Below, piece by piece: positions 45,148-57,242 of a stretch of DNA of 64,000 nt. A model generated the notes under the pieces. That model searched no databases, was not told the DNA's origin, and was given only the letters and a program-made list of their open reading frames with translations. Source of the DNA: Raphanus sativus. Lineage: Eukaryota; Streptophyta; Magnoliopsida; Brassicales; Brassicaceae. The stretch spans positions 19,491,792 to 19,555,791 of the forward strand of contig NC_079511.1 in assembly GCF_000801105.2 (NCBI RefSeq), read 5' to 3'. The translations under genes were made by a program, and so were the position numbers. Every line of letters starts with the position of its first letter. Within the stretch, counting starts at the first letter, position 1.

Positions 45148-45204
45148 GTTAAAACAGGAGAGACTGATGGTCGTGATTCCTCTTCAGGAAGGAATACTGA
45201 TGTA

Positions 45205-45246
45205 TCTAAACCCTAAAGCCTAAATCTTACCCTAAACCCTAAACCT
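45205..45246. repeat. Degenerate telomere-like repeats
   Basis: TAAACCCTAAAGCCTAAATC followed by TTACCCTAAACCCTAAACC: about five units of the plant telomeric CCCTAAA motif, two exact in tandem. Too short for a true telomere; an interstitial telobox-like tract. Confidence 0.6.
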
Positions 45247-45717
45247 CTATAAAATGATATATAAACTCTAATAAAATGACTTTAACCTAGAATAAAATAA
45301 TGTTCTTCAATAATCTCAAAATATTAAATGATTTATAAATCATGTGTGAGGTTTAAAACATAAGAAGTTCTAATAGTACCTTACATAGAACTATAAATTT
45401 TAAAAGAATATAAAACCATTATATTTATTTATACTAATTATAAATAAATAATTGATAAAATAAATAATTTATGAAACATTATATATTATTTTTTAGTTAT
45501 ATATATTTAGTTGCCATAAATCATTTTTTTAAAATTACTTGTATTATTTGGTAACTTTTTAGTGAGTTCTAGAGTTACCTTTTATTTTTAGATTTTATTA
45601 AAATAAATAAATAATAAAATTCATCAACCAATCAAATTAAAAAAAATCTTTTGAAATTTCATCTATGAGTGATGCATAAGCAAAAGTCACATAAGTGACT
45701 TCTCAATTAATATATAA
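45247..45717. other. AT-rich intergenic DNA
   Basis: No gene or structured repeat recognised. Confidence 0.6.
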
Positions 45718-47855
45718 CTAGATTCTGACCTGCCCTTTAAAGGGCGGGTATATATATATTTTTAATTAAATTCTTATATTTGTGTTTTCTTTGTGATTAT
45801 ATTCGTATTTTTATTTGTAACCATATTTGTGTATAAATCTTACTCAAAATATATTTTATTAAATAATAGCAATTTAAAAATCGATCTGGTATATTATCGG
45901 TCTAACCCACCAACCCGCAGATTTCAATTTTTTGGTCAAAAATATGATCCGCACAACCCGCAAACAAATAATTTGTACCGGCATCCGCTCCATTTAATTT
46001 TGCGGTTTACCACGGGTTATAAATTTTTTAAAAATAATTATTTAATTTAATTATTATAAAAATATAAAAATATATTTATAATAAAAATTCTATATTTTTA
46101 AAAATTTAAAATTGTTTTTTTAAATTAACATATTTTTAAAAAATGTTTACTTTTCTTTTCATTTTTAAATACTTTTTGGATTGGCGGATACCCGCAATCC
46201 AAAATCTACCAACCCCTCCCCCCCCCTCCCACCCCGAATAAAATACTCATAACCCGCATCCGCAAATCGATTTAATTCAAATAGTTGAACAAAATTTATG
46301 ATCCGCCCTTTAAAAAATGATATATTATTTGTTTCATAGTTTTTAAGAAATATAATTTTTATAAAATCCAACCTGTAACCAATTATATCTCTGAATATCT
46401 AATTTTCTCTAGGATATATTTAATTGTTCTTTCACATCTCTAAACCTATAAATATAGCTGCAAAAATATACAAAATTTGAAATTGAGATTAGTATGATAA
46501 GGGGTTTGATATAAATAGGCCTTTAAAATAGGATTTTAAGTTCCATAATAAAGAGTTCGATATACAAAAAAAAAAGTATGACATTCCTAAAAAAATATGA
46601 CATTCCTAAAAGAATAGGAATTTATCATTATGGAACTTCTTTGTTGTTGTTCGAGTTATATCTCGGCATATAAACAGTTATATAGATTGTTAAAGTTATA
46701 TTTATAGGTTCCATGTATTTTAAAAATTTGACTCAACTATTATCAATTGGTCATAATATAATTAGTCAAGAATATTCGTATCCAAAAACCTCGACTCGGA
46801 ATCAACCCGAAAATCAAAGTCCCATACTCTATTAGACATTGTCTATATACTCGAACGGGTTTTAAAGTATTATATCAAAAACCCAATATCAAACAAAACC
46901 CGCATCGAAAACCGAACAAAATTATTTAAAATGTTAAAATTTTAATTTTTAATATATTTTTATATATATATATGGTTAATATGGTCTTAATAACTTAAAG
47001 TAAAATCATATTTAATATAAAAAAATAATCGAATAACCTATTTAAAACCTGTTGTACTAAATGAATTTATATGAATATTTATTTCTATTAAAAGTTCATT
47101 TAACCCCGCTAAACTCTATTTTAACATCATGTGCTTTTTAAATTGATAAACTTAATGTTTGTGTAAAATATTTAAAATTTGAATAAGTTAATGGCTGGTT
47201 GAATAAGTCTCAGTTTCTTGGACTGAGATATAAGTTATGTTGGTGTAGTGTGATAATGGTTTTTGAAAAAATATATCAAAATTTATTATAGTTAGATATT
47301 ATATTGTAATAACCAGTGAAAATAGTATATGTTTTCTTTTGTAATATTAGGGGTGAAAATAAAAACTGAAACTACTATAAATGTTTTATTTTGTATTTCT
47401 TAACAAATATAAAGTGTCTATAATTTAATAATTACATTTTATACTTCTTAACCAAGATTATGAGGAATAATTAATATATCATTATAGACTGATATGTCAA
47501 TGATGTAACTGTTAGGATATTCTCAACTTAGGAAGCGCACAAAAAATTCATGCAGTTAATGAGTTTGATGCAATTATAAAAATATTGATCGATGCAGTTA
47601 TTAACATATCACGACAGATAAAAATATATTCTATTTAATCAGTTCAATGCAGTTATAAAATATGGATCGATGCGGTTATTAACATATCACTATATTTAAA
47701 AATATAATGGGCAGTTACCAATTAGTAATGGGCAGTTATAGAATTTAAATGAAGTGTATTAAAAGAGAGTTATAAAATTTAAAAGGGAGTTATAAAATTT
47801 AAAAGATGGACACAACTTTTATTAATTAGTCACACAAGAGAATTAATAGAATAGA
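45718..47855 (-). mobile_element. Non-autonomous Helitron
   Basis: On the minus strand it begins TCTATTCTATTAATTC (47855 leftward) and ends with an 11-bp-stem hairpin (45728-45749, ACCTGCCCTTTAAAGGGCGGGT on the plus strand) seven bases from a terminal CTAG (45718-45721). The base before the 5' TC is A and the base after CTAG is T, the A/T target of Helitrons, with no target duplication. The 2138 bp contain no Rep/helicase ORF. Inside are AT-rich text, a C-run at 46213-46235 and two related blocks of about 110 bp at 47560-47700 (GATGCAGTTATTAACATATC and GATGCGGTTATTAACATATC). Confidence 0.75.
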
Positions 47856-47940
47856 TAGGATGATTGTTAAAATTCCAAATTTAGTTTTATTGGCTTATAA
47901 ATATTTTCACATTTTAAAATCTCATGTTATTAGTTTGATG

Positions 47941-50115
47941 ATTTTATAAGAAACAATTACATGGTGGGTCACTTTTTGAGTTACTATTAACACAATATGT
48001 CACATGTTTATACACAGACACTTTAAGCAAGCTTTCCTTTGATACAAAAAAAACCATGAAATTCCAATTTCGTCATTTCTTCTCTAAGCAAAAAAATTAG
48101 ACCTTTTTTCTTCTTTACATGACATCATGTTCTTCTCCTCTGCCGCCATCATTTATCTCACATCTCCTCCTTGTCTTCTGTTCTTCTTGCTCCTCAATTG
48201 TCTCCTCCCCCACTGTTTATTTCTCTTGAATCCCCTATTTGAAATCCTTTACCTTCAGTCTCAGGACCACCGTAAATGGCGGAAAAATATCTTCTCAATC
48301 TCCATCTTCGCTGTCTCTTTCTTCAAATGGGTTATCAACAGGAGTGGTGGTTGGTAACACCATTGGAGAGCCGCTTTGCTTGTGATACTGACTCTGGTTT
48401 ATTTTTAAAAAAAGAAACGAAAAAGGCGTTTACTATGCTTCTACCCCACCTTCTCTTGGTCCTAGGGATATTAGCTTGTTAGAGAATTGTAATTTTTTTT
48501 GAAAATGATATTTATTTGTTGCAAAGTTTCAATCATTTTCAATGTTTTTGCGTTGGTGCTCAAATCTGGAGACAGAAAGTCCATGACTTTGTACTTTCTA
48601 ACAGTCTCAATATATGTCTCAGAAACGAAGAAGAGATGAAAGTGCCTACTATGCTCTTCATCCACCTCCTCATGGTGTCAAAAGTATTAACTTACAAGAA
48701 AGTTTCAATCTTTCTTTGAAATGTTATTAACTTGTTACAAAGTTTCAATTTTTTTGCACTGGTCATTTGTGGCATGTACATGTGGATACGAGAGATAGCA
48801 TGTACACAGTTTTCTCGATGTACATGTGGATAGCGTGAATATGTGTACATATAAGGCACTCTCTTCTACCTGAAATGACCACTCATATTCTCAAAATTTT
48901 GATTTCACCAAAACCAATTCCCTACATCTGTTTTTAATGACACTGGAAAATAATCCAAATTGGCAAGATGATACAACTGAAACCATACTAATCTTTTTTT
49001 ATACGAATTAAGTGTACATGTGTACATAAATGAGCAAGTGCACATGTGGACATCTATATACACTGGTCATTTGTGCGGTCCACCATGTACTTGTAGATAC
49101 GAGACCTAGGTGTACACATGGATACATGATACTTACGTACTTAAGTAACAAAACAAATTCAATACTTGTCAATGGATCTATATAGTGTTTATGTGTTAAG
49201 TTTCTTGTTGCTTAGAGCTGTATAGAGTCTCTCTTTGTCAATGGGTTTTAGAAAGAGGCAGTGGCTAGTTTGACTTATCCTGCTCATATTACAGTAACCA
49301 CCATCATTCAAAGCAGATTCAGGGTCACAAGGTCTTGAATATTAATTATATGTTGTACATGTGGATAACTATATACACATTGTACATGTGTACACTTAAT
49401 CGCAATTATATGGAGTACACAATTGAAAGGTCAGGGATCAATGCTGCAAATCCACAATATTTGTTGGCCTAAATTGCACAGTCAAAAGTTCTGGTCAAAA
49501 TCAAGAGTTCATTTCTGCAATTTGGAAAGGTCAGGGGCGTAAGTGAAAGGAATCAAAACCCAAGGGACCTGTTCTTCAAATACTCTAAAGATCTCCATTG
49601 GAGGAGATCGAGCTTTCTCACAGGCAAACATAGCACATTTTCTCACGGGCAAACTGAAAAACATGAACCCACCACATTCACAAACCCACGAAACACCATC
49701 GCCTCCTAATTTCAATTTTTAGCTTAATATAGATCTGAGAAATGGAAAAAGAGAAAGCACAAAGTAAGAGAAAGAGACAATTTATCATTTTTTTGTTAGG
49801 AGATTTTTCAGAAATTCAAAGCATGTTCATGAGAAGCCAGTTTCTCCTCATAGCCATCTCTTTTCACAGACAATGGTTAATTCCTGGAAAAAAATAGAGA
49901 AAGAGAGAGATAGAGAGAGGGGCGCACAAAGAAAGAAAGGAAAAAGAAGAAAAAAGTGAGAGAGAAGATGAATAAGGGTAGTGTGGTATTTAATCACTCA
50001 AAAAGTGTCTTAGTATAACAATGTGTTTCGATCAAAAAAAAAAGTATAACAATATGACTTATGATGGCATTAAAAGTCATAAAGTGACCTATTAGGTAAA
50101 TCTCTCATTTTATAA
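47941..50115. mobile_element. Non-autonomous Mutator-like element with 9-bp duplications
   Basis: Element 47950-50106 is flanked by identical ATTTTATAA (47941-47949 and 50107-50115). Its ends are imperfect inverted repeats: the left GAAACAATTACATGGTGGGT and the right, reversed, GAGAGATTTACCTAATAGGT agree at 13 of these 20 positions and at 19 of 26 overall, with further similarity to about 55 bp. A 9-bp duplication is the Mutator-superfamily hallmark. No transposase found; open frames at 48127-48719 do not resemble known proteins. The interior has a cluster of TGTACATGTGGATA-like words at 48770-49400. Confidence 0.7.
48770..49405. repeat. Interspersed TGTACATGTGGATA-type words
   Basis: At least seven variants, three exact copies of TGTACATGTGGATA (near 48775, 48820 and 49363), plus TGTACATGTGTACA (near 49016 and 49380). 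Spacing is irregular. The ATGTACAT core is palindromic. Confidence 0.6.
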
Positions 50116-50119
50116 CTCT

Positions 50120-50371
50120 ATACATAATTTTTTGGTACACATTTGGAGGAGTTTCAACACAGTAAGATTTTCTTTCCTTTCTTCAAGATTCGAAATATTC
50201 CAAGGGCGCATAATACAGTGGCAGACAAGCTGGCACGAGGTGTAAGATGTTCCCCTTCTGCTATGTTTTATGTCGATTCTATGCCTCCGGCGTGGTTCTC
50301 CGAATCAACCGAGCATAGATCATAGTTTTCTTTAGTTATTTGTTGTTAAAAAAAATACATAATTTTTTGGT
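50120..50371 (+). mobile_element. 5'-truncated LINE insertion with 17-bp target duplication
   Basis: Insert 50137-50354 lies between identical 17-mers ATACATAATTTTTTGGT (50120-50136, 50355-50371) and ends with an A-run (50348-50355 region). The plus-strand open frame 50143-50325 is the C-terminal part of a LINE RNase H (FFKIRNIPRAHNTVADKLAR ... PPAWFSES). The arrangement is the textbook product of target-primed reverse transcription that stopped early. The RNase H sequence differs clearly from that of the LINE at 50924-57001, so it came from another family member. Confidence 0.9.
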
Positions 50372-50873
50372 TATTTAAAATATTTTAATTTTAATGATTC
50401 TAAAATCCATTAAAGTTAGTGTTACTCGTGTTGTATTTTTAATAAACTAATTCATAAAACAAGATTTTGAAAATATTACATATGTTCTATAGATTTTTAA
50501 AATCATTATACTAATTTATTTTTATAATTTTTTACAATATACAAAAAAATTTCTAACTCTTTTCAAATTTAAAAAATTTCTCAATGTTTATTAACCAACT
50601 CCATATAAATCTAATTCTCGCTAACACCCTTATACTATAGTATTTTATTTTTAGTGTAAGAATCCCCATTAAATACCTATCTAGATCGATGCTCTAAGAT
50701 TTGACAAAATGCAAATGGCTATATTTTTTCCTGGCGCAAATTTCATTGCCTAATTTAACAAGTTTACAAAAAAACCTTTATTTAGTAATATATCAAAATT
50801 TGACTCTAGAATCTTGGATTTTATATGATTTTATCATTTTGTTACGATAAAAAAAAGATTTGACCATTTTGTT
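50372..50873. other. AT-rich intergenic DNA
   Basis: No gene seen. Confidence 0.6.
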
Positions 50874-51123
50874 TAGGCTCAAATATTCTTTTTTTTTTTG
50901 TAAATTAGGCTCAAATATTTATCTTTTTTTTTTGTCATCTGTTAGATTAATAGAAGGTGATCAACACCAAAGTACCATTACAAACACACCAACATATGGT
51001 TAAGCCTATCCAATCAAAAAATTACAAGATAGGACAGCGACACTTGACATAATCTTCCCAACAGCGAACAGACATAAAGAAGAGAGGTGTTCCAAAAAAT
51101 TCCAACACACATGCACCGATCAA

Positions 51124-54100
51124 CTATGAAGAGGGAAGGACTTCCTCATTCTCAAACAAAAAGCGCAGCCACAGAGGACCACCAGATGCCACATAGGATT
51201 GTAGATAACCACCCTTTGCAGCACTTTGAGCTATGAGGAAGGGCCCTCTGTTTGTTGATCTATCTTCCTTTTCTATTCTCCACCATTCTAGATTTCTGAG
51301 TTTCTTCTCCAGCTCATGATATTGACTTCTGAAATTGGGCCAAGCTTTTGGTCTAAGAATCACTTTCACCAGCGTACCATCCTCCATTGCGATAATCACC
51401 CTGTTAATGTGATGATCTCTTAAACTGTCCAGAGTCCAGAGCAAACCTTGAAAGTTGGCTTCATCTCGAGAGGCCACACCGTGGAAGACCCTTCGACTAT
51501 GGATAAGAATCTTTCCCCTCTCGTTTCTCAGTACCCACGCTCCTCCACTTCTTGATGAGGTTTTGTCAAAATCTATTCCAATGTTGCACTTTACCCAACC
51601 AGTTGGAGGTGGCTTCCAACGTTTCCTCAGCCTAGGGCGCGCATTTCTTTCTTCTTCCTCTTTCTGTTTCTCCTGTTTCTGTGCCAAAAACCAGAGCTCC
51701 GCTTCCTCCCTTATCTTTGCAATAACCTCATGAGCAACAAAAGTCCTTCCCTCAAAAAGAATCACATTTCTCGTTTTCCATAGATACCACACAATCCATG
51801 GAATCATATTTCTGATCTCCTCATCAACATCAGATTTTTTCATCAAACTCATTACATAGTGCAGATTCGAGAAATGTGATACCTTATCAAAGCCATTGAT
51901 CGGGTGAGGTATATTTGCTAGAGCCCATATCTGTCTAGCAATAGAGCATTCAAAGAGAATGTGGTTGATGGATTCACCTTCAAATCCACAAGCTTGACAG
52001 CATGGATCCATCTTGATTCCTCTTTTGACAAGTAACTCTCCCGCCGGTATCGCGTTACTAAGGGCTTTCCACATGAAAGTTTTAATTTTTGGGGCTGATT
52101 TAATCTTCCAGACCTCCCCTTTGAGATCATTTGGGGACGGTTTCATCTCCGCTTCTCTGATTAATTCACTATTGGCCTGTCTGCTGATGAACCAGTAGCC
52201 CGACCTGACCGAATAGCATCCATTCCGATTGTGAACCCATATCCAAATATCATCTTGATCTGCCACCACTCTCATTTTGAGGATTCTCTGAATATCCTCT
52301 TCAAAGAATAGTTCCTTGAGAGTATCAATATTCCAGCAGTTATTGTTGGCGTCAATCAGATCACTGACCTTGAGTAAAAGATCCACAAATATATTTTTCA
52401 TGAGGGGTCTTCTCCTGACATCCCCTTCTATCCAGTCATCTATCCAGACCGAGATCGTCTCACCATTTCCAATCTGTTTCCTGAGCCCTTGTTGGAGCAA
52501 CTCTTTTCCAAACTGAATGCTTCTCCATCCGTAGGATGGTCTGGGACCGTTGCGAGCTGAGAGGAAGTTACCCTGAGGGAAGTATCGACTCTTGAAAACT
52601 CTAGCAAAGAGAGACTCCGGATTGTAAAGAATTCTCCATGCTTGCTTGGCCAAAAGAGACTGGTTAAAGAGTTGGATGTCTTTAAAACCGAGGCCTCCAT
52701 GTTCTTTGGCCTGACTCATTTTTGCCCAGCTTAGCCAATGAATCTTCCTCTTGTGATCCAATGAGTTCCACCAGAAGTCCGCCATTGCCTTCGTTATCGT
52801 TTCACATGATTTCTTGGTTAACTTGAAGCATGACATGGCGTACACTGGCATAGCCATAGCCACGGCCTTTATCAAGACCTCTTTTCCCCCCCCCCCTGCG
52901 AGAGCAGTTTGATAAACCAACAGGAGAGTCTGTCCTTTAGGTTATCATAGATATAAGCAAGCATCTCCGTCTTTGATCTGCTGAAACACTCGGGTAGTCC
53001 CAAATAGACACCCGCACCACCTTCTCTATCAATTCCTGTGAGGTCCTTCAGCAGTTGTTTAGAGACCTCATCCATCTTAGCACCAAAGGTGATAGCCGAT
53101 TTCTGTAAGTTAACCTTCTGGCCAGTAGCTCGCTCATAAACTTGAAGTATCTTTATCAGTTCTGTCACCTGAGATAGCGAGGCTTTGCAAATCATCAAAC
53201 TATCATCAGCAAACAACATGTGATGAATCATTGGGCCCTCCTCAGAGAATTGAATGCCTTGTAGTCTTCCTCTTCGGACTGCTTGCTCTATCATATGAAT
53301 GAGTCCTTCCGTACACAACACAAACAAAAATGGTGATAAGGGATCACCTTGCCGCAGTCCCCGCTCCAGTTGTATACATCCAAACGGCTGGTCATTGATC
53401 AGAGTAGTATATGTGACCGAAGTCACACAGAACATGACCCTCTCTATCCACACGCTGTCGAAACCCAGGGCCAGTAGAAGAGCTCTCAAGTATCTCCATT
53501 CAACCCTATCATATGCCTTTGACATATCTGATTTGATTGCAATGAAGTCCTTAGCAATTTTCTCATCCGTTCTCAGCGCATGAATCACTTCGTGAGCAAT
53601 CAAGATGTTATCCGTGATAAGTCTCTCTTCGACAAAGGCAGATTGTGTAGGCGACACAATAGCTGGGAGAAATGGCTTCAGTCTGCTCACCAAAATTTTA
53701 GAGATGATCTTGTAGAGAATTGAGCAGAGGCTGATGGGTCTCAAATCTGTCATCAGTATTGGATCCACAATTTTAGGAATAAGACACAGGTGTGTATAAT
53801 TCCATTCGACGGGGAAAACTCCGGAAGTGAAAAACTGCTTAACTTCCTCAGTAACCTGTTCTCCTATTGTGTCCCAATACTTTTGAAAAAATAGACCCGT
53901 CATACCATCAGGCCCGGGAGCGCTTCCCGGTTTAATCGCAAAGACAGCTTCTCTAACTTCCTCGTTGCTAACCTCCCTTGTTAAGAACTCATTCATGTCA
54001 GTAGTAACACGGCTATCAAAACCTTCAAATATCTCACCGAAGTCTTCAACATTTGAAGATTTAAACAGGTTCTTGAAATAATCATTAGCCACTTCAGCTT

Positions 54101-55259
54101 TAGCCGCTTCTGAGAATTGAGGCTGGCCATTACTATCCATCAGTTTGATGATTCTGTTCTTTGCTCTAGTCGACTTGACCGATTCATGATAGTACTTGGT
54201 GTTGAGGTCTCCTTTTACTGCCCATCGATCTCTGGTTTTTTGCTTCCAGTACTGTTCTTCCTCCTTGTAAGCTCGTATGAGTTCATTCTTGAGATAATTT
54301 ATCCTATGGAAGACCGGGGAGCTAGCAGACTGGTGTTCTTCCAAGGCCACTTGAATCTGCTTGATTTTGTCCCTTGAGTTAAGAGATTGAGTCTTTTTCC
54401 ATCTGCTCAAGGATTTCCTGCATCTCTTTAATTTATCTGAAACCTTCACTTCAAACAGGGGATGGTTTGTCAACCAAGCCTTTTTAATTTCCTCTTTCAC
54501 CCCTGGTTGATGCAGGAATCTTCTGTCAAAACGGAAGCTTCCCCTGAACTGATCAGCAGAAGAAATTAGTCTCACCATGACAGGCCTGTGATCAGATCCT
54601 CTCATGTCCATAAACTCCTGATTCGATGCCGGGAATAGCTGTAACCATTTTTTGTTACCAAAGCAACGATCCAGCCTCGAACGGACCCAGTAATCACCTC
54701 GCTGACCTCCCCACGTAAGATGGTTCCCACTGCTTTGAAGCTCCACCATATTTCCAATCTCCAGCATAGTGTTGAAATCCTGAAATGAAGCCTCATTCCT
54801 TCTAGGGCCACCAATTTTTTCACCGTTGTTTCTTATCTCATTGAAGTCCCCTAACATACACCACGGATCCTTCCTGTGAGCCCCAATCCTTGACAACCTT
54901 TCCCACACCTTCGCTCTGTTGCCTTGGACAGGGGCACCATATACACAAGAGACAAAGAAAAAGTCTTTACCAAACTGTACACTAAAGTCCACCAGATTCT
55001 TATCTACAAACTTGAAGCAAATATTTACAGAATTTTTCCACAGTAGCGCCAGGCCTCCGCTGTACCCGATAGGCTCCACAGTCATGATCATATCGTAGCC
55101 TAACCACGTTTGCAAATCCACCAAATCATCACGAGAGTGCTTAGTCTCCATCAAAAACAAAATATCTGGGAAATACTCTTGACGTATCTCCCTCAATCTT
55201 GGAATCACCAAATCCTGTGCACGGCCCAGTCCTTGGCAATTCCAACTAAGCATAGACAT
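51124..55259 (-). pseudogene. LINE ORF2: endonuclease, reverse transcriptase, zf-RVT, RNase H
   Basis: ATG at 55259 (MSMLSWNCQGLGR) is one base after the ORF1 stop. The endonuclease has NCQG, METKH, GDFNEI, RLDRCF and SDHRPV. RT has FIAIKSDMSKAYDRVEW, LRQGDPLSPFLF and the intact active site HMLFADDSLM. The frame breaks at an 11-C run (52886-52896) and resumes one phase over (KEVLIKAVAMAMPVYAMSC). A zinc-binding domain (PCCQACGFEGESINHILFEC) and a diverged RNase H (NIGIDF ... DEANFQGLLWTL ... AMEDGTLV) follow to the stop at 51124. The homopolymer makes a sequencing error as likely as a true mutation. Without it ORF2 would be about 1380 codons. Known role: nicking target DNA and copying the element's RNA in place. 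Confidence 0.93.
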
Positions 55260-55260
55260 T

Positions 55261-56703
55261 TTAGATACTGGACGGTCCCTCATTTGGGACCACCAATGGT
55301 TTCTTAAACCTTGCAGAGCTTTGAGATGGCTCGACATCTTCTCGTGCTTTCCTCTTCCCATCTGAAATTATCCCTTCACCCACCATTTTCTCTCCTTCAG
55401 TTGGTACCTTAGCCACCCTCTTTCCAGCAGCCTTTCTCGTATAGGTACCCGGTCTCTTTCTCTGTTTAGCTTTCTTTGGAATAGTCCCGGAAATGCTAGT
55501 ATCAGAGATACCAACACTATAACCCGTTGAACTTTCCATCAGAAATTGTGACTGAGAAGAGCCATCAGGCCCGTGTGAAGTTGGAGGTAAGGAGAGGATT
55601 TTCCCCGACTGCAGAGTTTTAGAGCCAGCCACTATGGCACTGGCCATTAGCTTTCCTTGTGCTGTATTTGGAGTTGCCTGCGCACTGAAGTCAAAGACAG
55701 TTCCTTTTCCTTTATCTAAGTTCGATGATAGCGTTGGGACCTGCTCCAACCTCAGATAGATTTTCTGACCAAGAATATCATCATCCAAATCCTTCAGGGA
55801 TTTTTTCACTCTTTCTTCTCTCGCCTGTTTCTCCTGGCCATCTGCTGCTAAGAGGTATTGTCTCATTCCATCAAGAACCTCCTTCGCAATCTTCGGTCTG
55901 CCAGAGACAGGATCCAAGCCCAGATGCTTGCTCTCAATAACTCCATGAAGAGGATCTGTCTCCTCCAGGGCTACCAAAACTTCCGTATTCTTACTTTCTG
56001 ATGAGGAGCAGGGTCCCTTCGTTTGTACTTCCTTGTCTTTGCTAACTCATGGGCACACAGATTGTTCGTGAGTTAACCTCTGGCAAGTGTAACATCTTTT
56101 TTGCAGCCTTTCATAGTCATACAGTATGTTTACCACCTCCCCACCAGGAAGAGTAAGTCACTTCGACCTTCTCAGCGGCTTGGAGACATCAAACTTCACA
56201 AAAACTCTGACATAGTCTTTGACCTGGGCCTTTTCTGGATCGTATGGCACATCAATAACTTGACCCGCAAATTCTCCCAACGCCATAATCGTTCCCGGCG
56301 TGTAGTGGTTCACCGGTATGTTTCTCATCTGAACCCAAACCCGTAGATACTGCAGATAGTCATCCGGTGGTTTCTCAGTCCACCTCTCCAGAACAATCGA
56401 CCAGTTGCTACTTGTATGGACCTTGCTTAGAACATCAAGCAGGTCCTGCTCATACTTAAAGATAAACTGGAACCTTTCGTTAGACAGAGCAACTCCTCTC
56501 ACCCTGTTGTACAGCTTCCACTTGCGAGGCATGTCAAGGATTAGATCCGACATCCTTTGACATCTAGGGTTAAGGAGACGCCCTATTAAACTTAGCTCAT
56601 TTCTCTCTGTCGCATAGAACTCCGGCCTATCTGGAAGAACAAAAGGTTCGTCTTCTTCCTCAATGGACAGATGCTTCAATGCTTTATCCAATTGAGTCGT
56701 CAT
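55261..56703 (-). pseudogene. LINE ORF1: DUF4283-like N-terminal domain and CCHC zinc knuckle, broken
   Basis: From Met 56703 the frame to 56158 contains NRVRGVALSNERFQFIFKYE and WVQMRNIPVNHYTPGTIMAL, typical of the DUF4283 RNA-binding-like region of plant LINE and retroelement proteins. A frameshift near 56155 follows. A CX2CX4HX4C zinc knuckle (CYTCQRLTHEQSVC) lies in the next frame at about 56050-56095, then a stop near 56047. The C-terminal part (55977-55261) is basic (GTYTRKAAGKRVAKV) and ends SSI* just before ORF2. Known role: RNA chaperone in the LINE particle. At least two lesions. Confidence 0.85.
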
Positions 56704-57019
56704 ACTTGAGGTCCTAGCTTAGCGTGAGAGACCAGTCCCTCTTCTCTTTACCCAACGTTTGCAGTTTTTTCCTTCACACACTTGAGATTTCCAGGAGCAG
56801 AGATGAAAAGTGGATCTGAAAAAAAACCCTTTGAGAAGAACAAACACTAAAAGATCTTGCAGATTTGATACGTTATCGATAGTAGAGTCTGGAAAGTGGT
56901 TAGATTTTAGAGTGGAAAACGTGTTTGGAAGGAAACTAGGCCCCACAAATCCAAGAAAAATCTCAGAAGTTGGAGAAAAAAGCCCAAAAGAGGGAGACTG
57001 CTAGGCTCAAATATTTATC

Positions 57020-57242
57020 AAATGACCCATTCATCATTTGCCTTGGAATTTCAAAATATACGAAAGTAGAAACAGAAAAAACACAGATAAGTAAAGATGC
57101 TAAGATTTAAGAGTAGGGCAATATTAGAGAACGTAAAAAGACACAAAGAAGAAAACACAAAAACAACAAGAAAGATATCAAAATTTCAACCCCAAAGGAG
57201 ATGCATCTTTGTCTCTGTATCTTTCTTTTTCTTCGGGACTGA
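57020..57242 (-). other. Probable 3' UTR of the UMAMIT gene
   Basis: The minus-strand text is T-rich with no open frame. It lies between the stop codon at 57243 and the LINE target duplication. Confidence 0.5.

Larger units (their letters stand above)
50906..57019 (-). mobile_element. Nearly full-length LINE (non-LTR retrotransposon)
   Basis: Insert 50924-57001 (6.08 kb) is flanked by identical 18-mers TAGGCTCAAATATTTATC (50906-50923 and 57002-57019). The T-run at 50924-50933 is the poly(A) tail of the minus-strand element. It holds a 5' UTR of about 300 bp, ORF1 (56703-55261) and ORF2 (55259-51124). Plant L1-type order: ORF1 with RNA-binding zinc knuckle, ORF2 with endonuclease, RT, zinc finger and RNase H. 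Confidence 0.93.

Noticed and set aside
48127..48719. Small open frames (Phe/Leu-rich, signal-peptide-like)
   Set aside because: Inside a non-autonomous Mutator-like element, T-rich text gives hydrophobic peptides by chance; no intact gene structure.
53299..54377. Plus-strand open frames of 86-94 codons
   Set aside because: Antisense shadows of LINE ORF2.
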